Shown piece by piece: positions 16,655-25,351 of a stretch of DNA of 64,000 nucleotides. Within the stretch, counting starts at the first letter, position 1, and each line of letters begins with the position of its first letter. Origin of the DNA: an uncultured Clostridia bacterium (lineage in GTDB: Bacteria; Bacillota; Clostridia; Christensenellales; UBA1242); NCBI GenBank assembly GCA_934747255.1, contig CAKVGH010000006.1:1-64000 (forward strand). Reading direction: 5' to 3'. The translations under genes and the position numbers were made by a program. The notes under the pieces are model-generated. The model worked only from the letters and a program-made list of their open reading frames with translations, had not been told where the DNA came from and searched no databases.

Positions 16655-18502
16655 TTAGTAGTTTTCTTTCACTTCGCCATCTTGTTCCATTTGATTAAAC
16701 TTTTCTCGCCACGCCTTGTCGTCATAAAATTTTGCTTGCGCAAATGGATTTTTTAGTTCAATGCTATTTTCAAAGACATTGCTAGCATAAGAAATATTTT
16801 GGTTTACTATTTTTTCAACACATCTATATACTTTTGACCATTCTGTTTTGTCGTTTAAGGCTTTGCCAATACTATAAAGTGAGTCCATAATATCTTTTAA
16901 GTGAATATCACTAGAATTAGTTTTCATAATTCTATAGACATTATTTGGATAATCTTTTACATAAGACTTTAATTTGTTATAGTCAAATGTTGTAGCATTT
17001 ATAACCATATCGTATTTGCTAATTTTTTCTAGGTATGACTTGTTTATAAAGCAAACATCTTCGTTAAAGATTTCTTCAAAATTAGATAAAACTCTATAAA
17101 GGTCACCTTCACTAAAATGAGCAAAGTTATCTTGAACTAACAATAAATCAACAAAGTTATCAACACCATAAGCCGAAAGTTTTTCGGTAAATTCTTTATC
17201 ATTATCTAGACGCCTGCGTAATGCTACAACAACATTCAAATCAACATTGCTTTCGCCGTTTTTAATTTTGGTTTTCATAAAATCTAAAACTTTGAGCATT
17301 ACATAGTCTTTTTCTTTTTCCAAGTTGCTTCTTTCAAGTTCTTTTTGCAAAAAGTCGTTTGCTTCCGTTTTAGAGATAGTGCCTTCAACAGCTTTTTTTG
17401 CTAAAAAGTTCGACTTTGGCAAAAATCTAATTCCAGCAAGTTTTAATAAATCAAAACAGTCGCTTATGGTTTCGTAGTTATTTACTATTCTATCAAAGTT
17501 GTCACCAAGTTTAGCATTTTGTGTCTTAAAATAAGCATTTTTTATGAGTTCTTTATATTTTTTTGATGCAAACAAACATCTTGTCATATCATCATAAAAT
17601 AAATTTTTTGCGGTTTCACCAGAAAAACTAAAAGAATTATTATTTTTTGTTATTAAATTAACATCCTTAAAATAACTTAAATCATTCAAAGGAAGTAAAA
17701 AGTATCTTAAAGAGTTACTAGTGTATTTACTTGAATCCCAAGTAACATCTGCATAATAAAATCCTTCTATTTTATACTTATCGTCTTTAAGGTAAATAAC
17801 ATTGTTACGATGATAACCAGTTTTGCCATCTCTATATTTAGTTTCTATGGAATTTTCAAAAGTTTTAAGGTTAGGATTATTTAACTCTGTAATTATTGCA
17901 TAGATTAGTCTTGAATAACCCGCACAAACAATTTTGTTAAACTTACCACTCACGACACCAATTAGAGTTCGAGATGCTGACCAATGGTCAGTTTTTTCTT
18001 CCTCCTTATAAGAGTAATGTTTAATCTTTGTGTAAAGATAAAGCATTGATTCTAGTGGCGAAAGATTAAGTTTTTTTATTTCTGTTGCACTTTTTCTAAC
18101 ATAGTTAAATGCTTTTTTTGATTGTTCAGCCGAAAAATGACGACTCTCATAGACACCACTTTCAATGTCTTTATAACCCATTTTTTCAACATCGGCTTTT
18201 AACGAATCTATATCTTGATTTTTGTAAATATTTCGTCTATCGTAGTAATATAAATCAACCTTAATGTCCTTTTCGTCAAAGCCTTTACTTTTTGCAAACT
18301 CAATTGCTTTTTTTAAGTTATCTTCTAGTCTATAATCGTAAAGTTCGTATTCTGTTAACAAAATACATAATACAGGCTTTAAGTTCTTATCTCTTTTTTC
18401 AATGAAGTCTAAAAGATTTTCTTCAAATCTGTCAGGAGATAATATTCCCCCAATTCCAACATAATCAATCTCTTTTTCGTTTACAACTTTATTTTCTTCC
18501 AT
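16655..18502 (-). CDS. Large protein with a transglutaminase-like domain
   Basis: A 615-aa protein of unknown role. The middle holds a transglutaminase-like papain fold: S-R-T-L-I-G-V-V ... I-V-C-A-G-Y-S-R-L-I-Y-A (Cys193), then G-Y-H-R-N-N-V-I-Y-L (His231) and Y-A-D-V-T-W-D (Asp252), a plausible catalytic triad. Residues 1-120 and 300-615 are Lys/Asp-rich, mostly helical and unlike any family I know. It has no signal peptide or membrane segment, so it should be cytoplasmic. It lies between spoIIIAH and the Asp23 gene, where Firmicutes have no such gene. A promoter immediately before the ATG and the lack of a ribosome site imply a leaderless message. Confidence 0.65.
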   Translation of the reverse strand: MEENKVVNEKEIDYVGIGGILSPDRFEENLLDFIEKRDKNLKPVLCILLTEYELYDYRLEDNLKKAIEFAKSKGFDEKDIKVDLYYYDRRNIYKNQDIDSLKADVEKMGYKDIESGVYESRHFSAEQSKKAFNYVRKSATEIKKLNLSPLESMLYLYTKIKHYSYKEEEKTDHWSASRTLIGVVSGKFNKIVCAGYSRLIYAIITELNNPNLKTFENSIETKYRDGKTGYHRNNVIYLKDDKYKIEGFYYADVTWDSSKYTSNSLRYFLLPLNDLSYFKDVNLITKNNNSFSFSGETAKNLFYDDMTRCLFASKKYKELIKNAYFKTQNAKLGDNFDRIVNNYETISDCFDLLKLAGIRFLPKSNFLAKKAVEGTISKTEANDFLQKELERSNLEKEKDYVMLKVLDFMKTKIKNGESNVDLNVVVALRRRLDNDKEFTEKLSAYGVDNFVDLLLVQDNFAHFSEGDLYRVLSNFEEIFNEDVCFINKSYLEKISKYDMVINATTFDYNKLKSYVKDYPNNVYRIMKTNSSDIHLKDIMDSLYSIGKALNDKTEWSKVYRCVEKIVNQNISYASNVFENSIELKNPFAQAKFYDDKAWREKFNQMEQDGEVKENY

Positions 18503-18508
18503 AGTTAT

Positions 18509-18536
18509 ATTATAACATAATATAAAATTAAGTCAA
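18509..18536 (-). promoter_or_regulatory. Promoter of the transglutaminase-like gene (leaderless)
   Basis: -35 TTGACT (18536-18531), 16-bp spacer, -10 TATAAT (18514-18509). The start codon begins 6 nt after the -10. Confidence 0.65.
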
Positions 18537-18561
18537 TACATAAATTTGACATATAAGTCAA

Positions 18562-18597
18562 TAAAAAAACTCACCATTATTGTGGTGAATTTTTTTC
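18562..18597 (-). terminator. Intrinsic terminator of the spoIIIA operon
   Basis: Stem TCACCA-ttat-TGGTGA flanked by A and T runs, 11 nt past the spoIIIAH stop. Confidence 0.75.
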
Positions 18598-18607
18598 CGC
18601 CTTCAAA

Positions 18608-19081
18608 TTATTTTACAGGAATAATCTTGATATAATCAATAGCAAGTCCCGTCTGCTCGGTTACGATAGACACAATTTGTGCCACTTGGCTTGATGTGAG
18701 TTCCCCTGCTTTAACAACCACTTTAACTCCCGATGTAGCACTGGTTACAATTACATCTTCAAAACCTTTGCTTTTAATTAGCCCTTCGGTAACAAGTTCA
18801 GTTTCCATTGCTTCAATCAAACTTGCTCTTTTGGTTTCCGCTGCTGCTTTTGCTTCGGCACTTGTATCTGTACTTGCTATAATAGCATCGTAATACTTAA
18901 TTTCTTCACTTCTAACAGACTCTCTATCGCTTCGATAAGTTGTAAAGAAGTTTGCAGTTGTAACAGTGTTTGTGTTTGTTTCAACAACGCCACGATTTAA
19001 TGCAATGTTAAGGTAGCCAGTAACAGCAAGTAACACAGCCATAACAGATAAAATTATTATTTTTTTCTTTTTTGTCAACAT
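18608..19081 (-). CDS. spoIIIAH: Stage III sporulation protein AH
   Basis: Mother-cell partner of the SpoIIQ-SpoIIIAH channel that joins mother cell and forespore after engulfment. One N-terminal membrane helix (8-27) is followed by a linker, a coiled region rich in Ala/Glu (70-95) and a C-terminal ring-building motif domain (V-I-V-T-S-A-T-S-G-V-K-V-V-V-K near 110-124). 157 aa is shorter than Bacillus SpoIIIAH (218 aa) but within the clostridial range. Last gene of the operon, with a terminator just behind. Confidence 0.9.
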   Translation of the reverse strand: MLTKKKKIIILSVMAVLLAVTGYLNIALNRGVVETNTNTVTTANFFTTYRSDRESVRSEEIKYYDAIIASTDTSAEAKAAAETKRASLIEAMETELVTEGLIKSKGFEDVIVTSATSGVKVVVKAGELTSSQVAQIVSIVTEQTGLAIDYIKIIPVK

Positions 19082-19095
19082 AATAAATCTCCTTT

Positions 19096-19683
19096 TTATT
19101 TACCTACAAATACTTCTATTTTGCTAGAATCTAGTTTAAGCAAAGTTTGTATTGCTGAAATTATATCTAGTTTAACTTTTGTGTCTTTTGCTCCCGAACT
19201 AACAACGACTATCCCACTAATTTCGGGCATTTTTTCACTAATAACTATTGGTTTTTTTTCGCCATCAATTTCAACAAGAATTATCTTGCTTTTTTTTTCC
19301 ACAGTTTGTCCACTTGTTGTTATGGTGTCATCGGTAGCAAATTCTAGTTCCACACTAGATGACACCGAAACCATAACTTCGACATTTCCCGTCCCCTGCA
19401 TTTGCGACAAAACTGATTTTATTCGCTTTTCTAGTGACTCAACATACTTTGAAGTGGAAATATATGTTTGAGATGTTGAATCAGTAGTACCCGTAGTTTG
19501 ATTAGTTGATGACGACTTCAAAAAACCAAAAATGTTATTACCGCAAAAACAAATCAGCAAAAGCACAATGGCAAAGATAGATACAATGATAACTTCAATG
19601 TGTTTTATGCTTTTAAGTTTCTTAACAAAAGATAACTCTGCAAGCGACTTAAACAGTCCCTTTTGTTTTTTTTCATCACTCAT
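19096..19683 (-). CDS. spoIIIAG: Stage III sporulation protein AG
   Basis: Forms a large oligomeric ring in the intermembrane space of the feeding-tube apparatus. One membrane helix lies near 32-50. The ring-building region includes K-R-I-K-S-V-L-S-Q-M-Q-G-T-G-N-V-E-V-M-V near 86-105 and I-S-G-I-V-V-V-S-S-G-A near 155-165. Length 195 aa is close to Bacillus (229). It overlaps the end of spoIIIAF by 8 nt. Confidence 0.93.
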   Translation of the reverse strand: MSDEKKQKGLFKSLAELSFVKKLKSIKHIEVIIVSIFAIVLLLICFCGNNIFGFLKSSSTNQTTGTTDSTSQTYISTSKYVESLEKRIKSVLSQMQGTGNVEVMVSVSSSVELEFATDDTITTSGQTVEKKSKIILVEIDGEKKPIVISEKMPEISGIVVVSSGAKDTKVKLDIISAIQTLLKLDSSKIEVFVGK

Positions 19684-20158
19684 TGAATACTATCTGCTCC
19701 TTGGAAACATTTACGACCTGCTGTACGGCTTGTACAATTTCGGTATACTTATTTATATGCGACATTTGTCCGCTAATTACCATATTTTTTAAGTTTAATG
19801 TAACTTTTTTGATATTTAGAACATTATCTTCCAAATTACTCTCAATTTCGCACGACACATTCAAAAAACCCGCTTTTTCGATAGATTTTTCCACATTCGT
19901 TTGCAAGACTTTTACTATCTTTTTGTTTGTTGCTTGCAAAAAATCTTGGTCAATTTCGATAGACACTTTATCATAAAAAAAGTTGGAGAAATCATAGTTA
20001 CTGTTTATGATTTTAGGAATAGGTAAAATAATCGCCATAACAGTAAAAATTCCAAACATTGATTTTATGTATTTGTTCATTTGCCCGTTTGGGACAACAA
20101 TATCGACCAAAACACCTAACATTACAACACCAATTATCGATAGCAAATATGCGGTCAT
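19676..20158 (-). CDS. spoIIIAF: Stage III sporulation protein AF
   Basis: Small membrane protein of the SpoIIIA complex with two N-terminal helices (2-22 and 33-51), including V-V-P-N-G-Q-M-N-K-Y-I-K-S-M-F-G-I-F, the family hallmark at about 21-38. A soluble C-terminal domain with a ferredoxin-like ring-building fold is expected. 160 aa. A 146-nt gap separates it from spoIIIAE, so an internal promoter or processing site is possible. Confidence 0.9.
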   Translation of the reverse strand: MTAYLLSIIGVVMLGVLVDIVVPNGQMNKYIKSMFGIFTVMAIILPIPKIINSNYDFSNFFYDKVSIEIDQDFLQATNKKIVKVLQTNVEKSIEKAGFLNVSCEIESNLEDNVLNIKKVTLNLKNMVISGQMSHINKYTEIVQAVQQVVNVSKEQIVFNE

Positions 20159-20304
20159 ATCTTCTCCTTTTTCATTTATTTTTTATAATTGTTTACCACT
20201 TTATGTCTACAAAAAATTCTCATCTATCTTGTAATTTTTTCCAATTGTCATTTAGATATTTTCTTGTTTTTATTATATTTTGAATTGTTCATAAAAGTAC
20301 CACA

Positions 20305-21501
20305 TTAAAAGACATTGCTTGTACACATAATTAGTCCTATGGTAATTAAATAAGCAAAGCCAGCCACACAAATAGTAGCAATTAGCATTGACAGACATTT
20401 TGAAATACCGCTCAAAAAATCAACTATTCGTTTATCGCAAATTGGTTCTAAAATTCCTGCACTTAATGACAAAACAAGTTTCAAAAGTAATATTTTTAGT
20501 ATAGGAGAAATTATTGTTGAAAAAAGCAAAAAAAGTCCTGCCATACCAACTGCATTTTTAACCAAAACACTGCTTGTTAAAATTAAATTTAATCCATCCG
20601 CCAAATAGCCACCAACAAACGGAATGTAACTTTTCATTGCATATTTTGTTGTTCTAATAGATAGTCCATCATAACTACCCGCCGTTATGCCTTGAATAGT
20701 CAAAAACGCCGAAAACAGTGTGAAAACAAGTCCTATTGTCCATTTGAAAATTGATTGAAAAAGTCCAGAAAATTTGTTTAGTTTTACATTGCTCGATAAA
20801 TTGCCAACGACCGTAAAAACAAGGCAAAACACAAAGAGTGGCATTATAAAATTTACAAAAATTGTCATCAGTGAACCAGACAAAATTGCAACTAATGGCT
20901 GATATACACTAACCGATACTACTGACCCCACCGATGTCAACAAAGTCAACAAAATTGGGAAGCCAATTTCCATTTGCCCTTTAAGACTATTGAGAGTACT
21001 ATATGTTACCTTAACTAATCCTGTAACTGCGTTAAAAACAACCATTATGATTACGGCATAACATACAAAATGGACAATTTCCGCAACCGTTTTATCTTTA
21101 CTAAAATTTGCTTGATTTGTAATACTAGACAAAACTCCTAGTGCAATTATCGTGCAAAGTAATGGAATTATAGCCAGTATTTCATTTGATAAAATACTAA
21201 AAAAAGCCGATGCAATACTGGAAAAATTTATGCTTGTTTTACCAGAAATTAAATCTTTAACCTTTTCAAGAAACGAACCATTACTAAAAATAGATTTGTC
21301 TTGATTAGTCATATTTTTAATAATCTCGTCAAAGCCAGAAAAATCTATATCTTCCAGCGTTTTGTCTACTTCATTTATAATGTCAGTTTCAGCACTTTCA
21401 ACTGCAAGAACTTTTGTACTATTTTTAGGAAAAATAGACACACAAAACGAAATTAAAATAATCAGTATCAACCCTATAATTATCTTGTAACTTTTTTTCA
21501 T
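20305..21501 (-). CDS. spoIIIAE: Stage III sporulation protein AE
   Basis: Polytopic membrane component of the mother-cell-to-forespore channel. An N-terminal signal-like helix (5-23), a ~75-residue extracellular segment and seven or so membrane helices follow. The motif S-Y-I-P-F-V-G-G-Y-L-A-D-G at about 290-302 is typical. 398 aa equals the Bacillus protein. It overlaps spoIIIAD by 4 nt. Confidence 0.95.
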   Translation of the reverse strand: MKKSYKIIIGLILIILISFCVSIFPKNSTKVLAVESAETDIINEVDKTLEDIDFSGFDEIIKNMTNQDKSIFSNGSFLEKVKDLISGKTSINFSSIASAFFSILSNEILAIIPLLCTIIALGVLSSITNQANFSKDKTVAEIVHFVCYAVIIMVVFNAVTGLVKVTYSTLNSLKGQMEIGFPILLTLLTSVGSVVSVSVYQPLVAILSGSLMTIFVNFIMPLFVFCLVFTVVGNLSSNVKLNKFSGLFQSIFKWTIGLVFTLFSAFLTIQGITAGSYDGLSIRTTKYAMKSYIPFVGGYLADGLNLILTSSVLVKNAVGMAGLFLLFSTIISPILKILLLKLVLSLSAGILEPICDKRIVDFLSGISKCLSMLIATICVAGFAYLITIGLIMCTSNVF

Positions 21502-21884
21502 TGCATAATACCAATAATGACTTCGATAAGATTATTTATCACTGGCATACAAAGAATTAAAATAGTAATTTTTCCCGCAAACATAATCTTGTCCGCTATG
21601 GACACATTACCGCTATCTATACAAATATTTGAACCAAACTCTGTTATGTAACCTATGCCTATAACTTTCAAAACGCATTTGAAAAGCGAACTATTTACCC
21701 CAGTTTTATTCATTAAAAGTTTTATGCTATCAAAAACATTTGTCAAACTATTAACCAACATAAAAACTATAACAAGACCACCAGCAATAGTAACAAAAAT
21801 CGCAAGTTCTGGTTTAACTTGCTTTAATACTACTGTAACTATGACCGTTATAATTCCCACTGCGATAATTTTGAATATTTCCAT
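21498..21884 (-). CDS. spoIIIAD: Stage III sporulation protein AD
   Basis: 128-aa protein with about four hydrophobic segments, homologous along its first half to SpoIIIAC (G-G-L-V-I-V-F-M-L-V-N-S-L near 35-47) and with an extra C-terminal membrane pair. It acts in the inner part of the SpoIIIA export-like complex. Starts 6 nt after the spoIIIAC stop and overlaps spoIIIAE. Confidence 0.93.
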   Translation of the reverse strand: MEIFKIIAVGIITVIVTVVLKQVKPELAIFVTIAGGLVIVFMLVNSLTNVFDSIKLLMNKTGVNSSLFKCVLKVIGIGYITEFGSNICIDSGNVSIADKIMFAGKITILILCMPVINNLIEVIIGIMQ

Positions 21885-21890
21885 AAAACC

Positions 21891-22094
21891 CTACAAAATA
21901 AATAATGAAAAAAGACCCTTTACTGTGCTAAATAAATCACTTATTAAGTTTACTATCATAAGTAGTACAACAATCACTCCCGCAAGAGTTGTAAGCGTTG
22001 CAATTTCGTCTTTACCCGCATACTTTAACACCTGATTTACAACAGCGGTTAATATTCCAATACCTGCAATCTTAAAAATTATTTCTACTCCCAT
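21891..22094 (-). CDS. spoIIIAC: Stage III sporulation protein AC
   Basis: 67-aa two-helix membrane protein (helices 5-22 and 32-55) with the family sequence V-L-K-Y-A-G-K-D-E-I-A-T-L-T at 23-36. A clear ribosome site AAAGGAG precedes it. The gap to spoIIIAB contains copy C of the dispersed palindrome and a CCCGA/TCGGG hairpin. Confidence 0.95.
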   Translation of the reverse strand: MGVEIIFKIAGIGILTAVVNQVLKYAGKDEIATLTTLAGVIVVLLMIVNLISDLFSTVKGLFSLFIL

Positions 22095-22112
22095 TTTTTA
22101 CTCCTTTAACAG

Positions 22113-22145
22113 TTTGCATAGTACTATTAAACTTTGCATAGTACT
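22113..22145. repeat. Dispersed palindromic repeat (copy C) inside the spoIIIA operon
   Basis: Two direct copies of TTTGCATAGTACT separated by ATTAAAC, lying between spoIIIAB and spoIIIAC. A short CCCGA-ttttt-TCGGG hairpin follows at 22146-22159 and lacks a T run. Confidence 0.7.
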
Positions 22146-22165
22146 CCCGATTTTTCGGGCGAAAA

Positions 22166-22666
22166 TCAAATAAATATAATAAAAATTGCCACAGCAAACA
22201 ATATTCCTAATTTAACAGACATACTTCCATATTTTTGATTTTCCTGCTTGGAAAATCCTAAAATCGAAGAAAATTTGCTTTTGAAATCCCCTATTTGAGC
22301 AAGTTGGTCAAACGAATTCGATGTGCCTAAAATTTCAAAAAAGTCACACAACTGCTCTTTCTCATCGTCTTTTAATATTGCCACCTTATCAAGTTCATTG
22401 CGAAAATTATTTCTAAAATTATCAATGTCTTTTAATGCCTTTTCGTAAGACATCAATACCTTATTAAAATTGCTACCATAACTATCATTTTTTTTATTTA
22501 GTAAAGTTTTTATATCTGTTTTCAAAAAACTAATTTCACTTTGCAAGTACCCGCAAAAGTCATATATGTTTTGAAAAAAATATTGCCTTGATTTGTAATA
22601 AACAAAAAACTTGTAAGACAAAAAAATAACAAGCAGACAAAGAAGCAACATCAAAATAATTTTCAT
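22166..22666 (-). CDS. spoIIIAB: Stage III sporulation protein AB
   Basis: Membrane protein related to the F domain of type II secretion systems. Short helices lie at both ends (1-17 and 150-166) around a soluble helical domain; F-C-G-Y-L-Q-S-E-I-S-F-L-K-T at about 37-50 is the recognisable part. 166 aa, as expected. It overlaps spoIIIAA by 4 nt (ATGA). Confidence 0.9.
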   Translation of the reverse strand: MKIILMLLLCLLVIFLSYKFFVYYKSRQYFFQNIYDFCGYLQSEISFLKTDIKTLLNKKNDSYGSNFNKVLMSYEKALKDIDNFRNNFRNELDKVAILKDDEKEQLCDFFEILGTSNSFDQLAQIGDFKSKFSSILGFSKQENQKYGSMSVKLGILFAVAIFIIFI

Positions 22667-23580
22667 TTCTTTAACTCCATCAACTCAAAATTCTCATCAT
22701 AAATTCCTTCAATTTGACCTTTTTTTGCGTTTCCATGCAAAACTATGTATCTATCAAAAGTTTTGTCTATCAAAAATTGCTCAAATTCTTTCTTTCGCTT
22801 TAATTCATTTAGATTTTTACCGTGAATAGTACAAAGAAGTTTTACTCCACAAGTAGAAGCGTATTTTAGGGCTTCAAAGTCTTTTTTTGTTCCTATTTCG
22901 TCAGTAGCAATAACTTGTGGGTTCATTGACCTAATTCCGTTGATAATAGACTCATATTTATTGCCATTTATAATGGTGTCACAAAACTCGCCAATGTTTA
23001 ATTGATTAACACCTTTGGTTGTGGCACTGATTTCGTTTCGTTCGTCAACCAAAAGTACATTCAGCGCCTTTTCACTTGCAAGACTTCTAACCAAATCTCT
23101 TAAAAGTGTTGTTTTACCGCTTGATGGTGGCGAAATTATTAGAGTATTAAGAAACTCGTTTTTTTGGAATAGATATTCGATAATATTTTCACTGCAACCT
23201 ATAATTTGATGCGGAAATCTAATTGTTAGACTGGAAAAGTTTTTTATAGTTTGCATTTTATTTTCTTCCATTACAACTTGTCCTGTGATGCCTATTCGAA
23301 TGCCATTATTCAATGTGATAAACCCGTTTTTTATGTCTTCGTTTACGGCGTAAATAGAAAAATTCGCACTCTTTGATACAATGTTTTGAATACTCTTTTG
23401 ACCCAAACTAATAGCATTTTTACCGCTACTTATTAGTCCTGATTGTCCCAAGTAATAAAACTCACTATCGTAACACACAGTCACCGGTTTTTCGGCTCGA
23501 ATACGAAGTTCTTGAAGCCATTTGTAGTCAATCTTTTTTAGTGCATCAACAATTATTTCAGGCAAAATTTCTTCTAACAT
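22663..23580 (-). CDS. spoIIIAA: Stage III sporulation protein AA (ATPase)
   Basis: Secretion-type AAA ATPase that powers the SpoIIIA complex. The Walker A loop P-P-S-S-G-K-T-T-L-L is near 148-157, Walker B V-L-L-V-D-E-R-N-E-I is near 174-183, and D-E-I-G-T near 226. Start at ATG 23580 (305 aa), preceded by AAAGGAG; an ATG 11 codons earlier lacks a site. First gene of the eight-gene operon, expected to be SigE-controlled from family knowledge; I could not pin down the promoter. Confidence 0.95.
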   Translation of the reverse strand: MLEEILPEIIVDALKKIDYKWLQELRIRAEKPVTVCYDSEFYYLGQSGLISSGKNAISLGQKSIQNIVSKSANFSIYAVNEDIKNGFITLNNGIRIGITGQVVMEENKMQTIKNFSSLTIRFPHQIIGCSENIIEYLFQKNEFLNTLIISPPSSGKTTLLRDLVRSLASEKALNVLLVDERNEISATTKGVNQLNIGEFCDTIINGNKYESIINGIRSMNPQVIATDEIGTKKDFEALKYASTCGVKLLCTIHGKNLNELKRKKEFEQFLIDKTFDRYIVLHGNAKKGQIEGIYDENFELMELKK

Positions 23581-23803
23581 TTTGACTCCTTTACTACTAA
23601 TATGAATTATCAAAATTTAATAGAAGAAAAAAAATGGCTAATTTTGACAAAAAATTATCAAACCGCCATTTATTATTTTTTTAATTATATCACTACAAAA
23701 GATTTAAGAAATTTTTTATAGAAAAAATATTATATTGATGTTGTTAGATTATGAACGCAATCAAAAACTATCAATTTTATGTGTAAATTATTGATTAAAA
23801 GCA

Positions 23804-23828
23804 TAAAAAAAGTGCATTTCTGCACTTT
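23804..23828 (-). terminator. Intrinsic terminator after efp
   Basis: Perfect stem AAAGTGCA-gaaa-TGCACTTT followed by T residues on the minus strand, 15 nt past the efp stop. Confidence 0.8.
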
Positions 23829-23842
23829 AATTTTATAGAAAA

Positions 23843-24397
23843 CTATACTCTTTCCATATATTCGCCTGTTCTTGTATCAATTCTAACTCTGTCGTCTTGA
23901 TTAACGAATAGTGGAACTTTGATTTCCAAACCTGTTTCCAATTTTGCTGGCTTCATTGCTGATTTACTTGTATCGCCTTGAACTGCTGGTTCACATTCAA
24001 CAATTTGAAGTTCTACAAATAGTGGTGGTGTAACAGAAATAACTCTGCCGTTGCAAGAATTTACTGTAACATCCATCATTTCTACGATGTACTTTAATGC
24101 GTCTTGGCAATCCGCTTTATTAAGTGGAATTTGCTCAAAATTTTCCTTGTCCATAAAGTAGTAAAGTTCGCCATCGTTGTAAAGATATTGCATTTCTCTC
24201 TTTTCAATAACTGCTTCGTCAACTTTTTCGTTTGTTTTGAAGTTTCTTTCTAGTACTTGACCAGTTTCTACATTTTTAATTCTTCCACGAATAAATGCTG
24301 CAAGTCTTGGTTGGCAAACATGTTGCCATTCAACAACAACATAAATATTATTATCCATTATAAATGTACTGCCGATTTTCAAATCACCTGTTGTCAT
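23843..24397 (-). CDS. efp: Elongation factor P with an atypical tip loop
   Basis: EF-P relieves ribosome stalling at polyproline stretches. All three beta domains are present and 184 aa is normal. The tip loop of domain I, usually K-P-G-K-G, is here C-Q-P-R-L (residues 28-32, followed by A-A-F-I-R), so Arg31 occupies the place of the modified Lys. The C-terminal V-N-Q-D-D-R-V-R-I-D-T-R-T-G-E-Y signature is intact. A ribosome site AAAAGGAG precedes the ATG. It sits upstream of the spoIIIA operon, as in Bacillus. Confidence 0.95.
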   Translation of the reverse strand: MTTGDLKIGSTFIMDNNIYVVVEWQHVCQPRLAAFIRGRIKNVETGQVLERNFKTNEKVDEAVIEKREMQYLYNDGELYYFMDKENFEQIPLNKADCQDALKYIVEMMDVTVNSCNGRVISVTPPLFVELQIVECEPAVQGDTSKSAMKPAKLETGLEIKVPLFVNQDDRVRIDTRTGEYMERV

Positions 24398-24483
24398 ATT
24401 CTTCTCCTTTTCAATAAAAAACTTTTAGACCTAATCTAAACCTTTAATAGTATAAAAAAAGTATTAGATTTTGTCAAGGTAAA

Positions 24484-25341
24484 TTAACCATTATTTTTTA
24501 CGCTTTCGTAAATCTCTTTGAGTTTTAAGGCATCTTCCATCATTTTTTCACGACTTTCACTAATAATTGTTGGCTCTAACTTGTATTCGTCAATCAATTT
24601 AGCAAGTGGCTCAAATTCTGGTCCATAAACCGTATCATCAAGCGTTAAATGTTTGACTTCGCCTTTATTAGTATACTCAATTTTTGAAAAATGAATATGC
24701 ATATTTTTTGTTTTGAACTCGCCCAACTTATCAAAGCATTTGTCAATAATTTTTCTATAATCATCAATGCCTTTTAGCGAGCCATTTGTAACAGCATTTA
24801 TATGTCCAAAATCAAAAGTTGGTATTAGGCATTTATCTTTTGAACAAATATCTAAAATCTCGTCAACTGAACCAATTTGTTGAGATTTACCCATAGTTTC
24901 TGGGCAAATATAAACATCATCATAGCCACCCAAATAATATTTTGACAAGATAATGTCTAGTTGTTTGTACAAATTATCAAGTGCAACTTCTCTTGTTTGA
25001 TTGGTTTGACTTCCACTATGAACTACGCACTTTTTTCCTTTGAAAAGTTTAAGATAGTCTAGCGACTTTAATATATAACTAGCATTTTTTTCAACAGTTT
25101 CTGGATTTGGGTTTGCCAAATTGATGTAATATGGTGCGTGAACACTAACTAAAATACCATTTTTTTCGGCTTCTTCGCCCAATTTTTGAGCAGTTTCTGA
25201 CTTTATTGTAAAGCCTCTACCAAACGAGTATTCGTAACAAGTTAGCCCTATTTTTTTCAAAAAACTAGGTGCTTCGATGGACGATTTATGTCCCGCATCA
25301 TAAAAGATTTTACTATTTCCTGATGGTCCAAATTTTACCAT
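24484..25341 (-). CDS. Endonuclease IV-like TIM-barrel protein
   Basis: AP-endonuclease family 2 barrel. Recognisable metal-ligand motifs in order: V-H-A-P-Y-Y-I-N-L, V-V-H-S-G-S, C-P-E-T-M-G, T-F-D-F-G-H-I-N-A and M-H-I-H-F-S, ending with I-I-S-E-S. This covers most zinc ligands of Nfo. The D-x-H pair near residue 229 of E. coli Nfo is not clear here (K-H instead), so activity on abasic DNA is likely but unproven. 285 aa from the ATG at 25341, chosen because AAAGGAG precedes it. It starts 10 nt after truB and is probably cotranscribed. Confidence 0.8.
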   Translation of the reverse strand: MVKFGPSGNSKIFYDAGHKSSIEAPSFLKKIGLTCYEYSFGRGFTIKSETAQKLGEEAEKNGILVSVHAPYYINLANPNPETVEKNASYILKSLDYLKLFKGKKCVVHSGSQTNQTREVALDNLYKQLDIILSKYYLGGYDDVYICPETMGKSQQIGSVDEILDICSKDKCLIPTFDFGHINAVTNGSLKGIDDYRKIIDKCFDKLGEFKTKNMHIHFSKIEYTNKGEVKHLTLDDTVYGPEFEPLAKLIDEYKLEPTIISESREKMMEDALKLKEIYESVKNNG

Positions 25342-25351
25342 ATTTTCTCCT

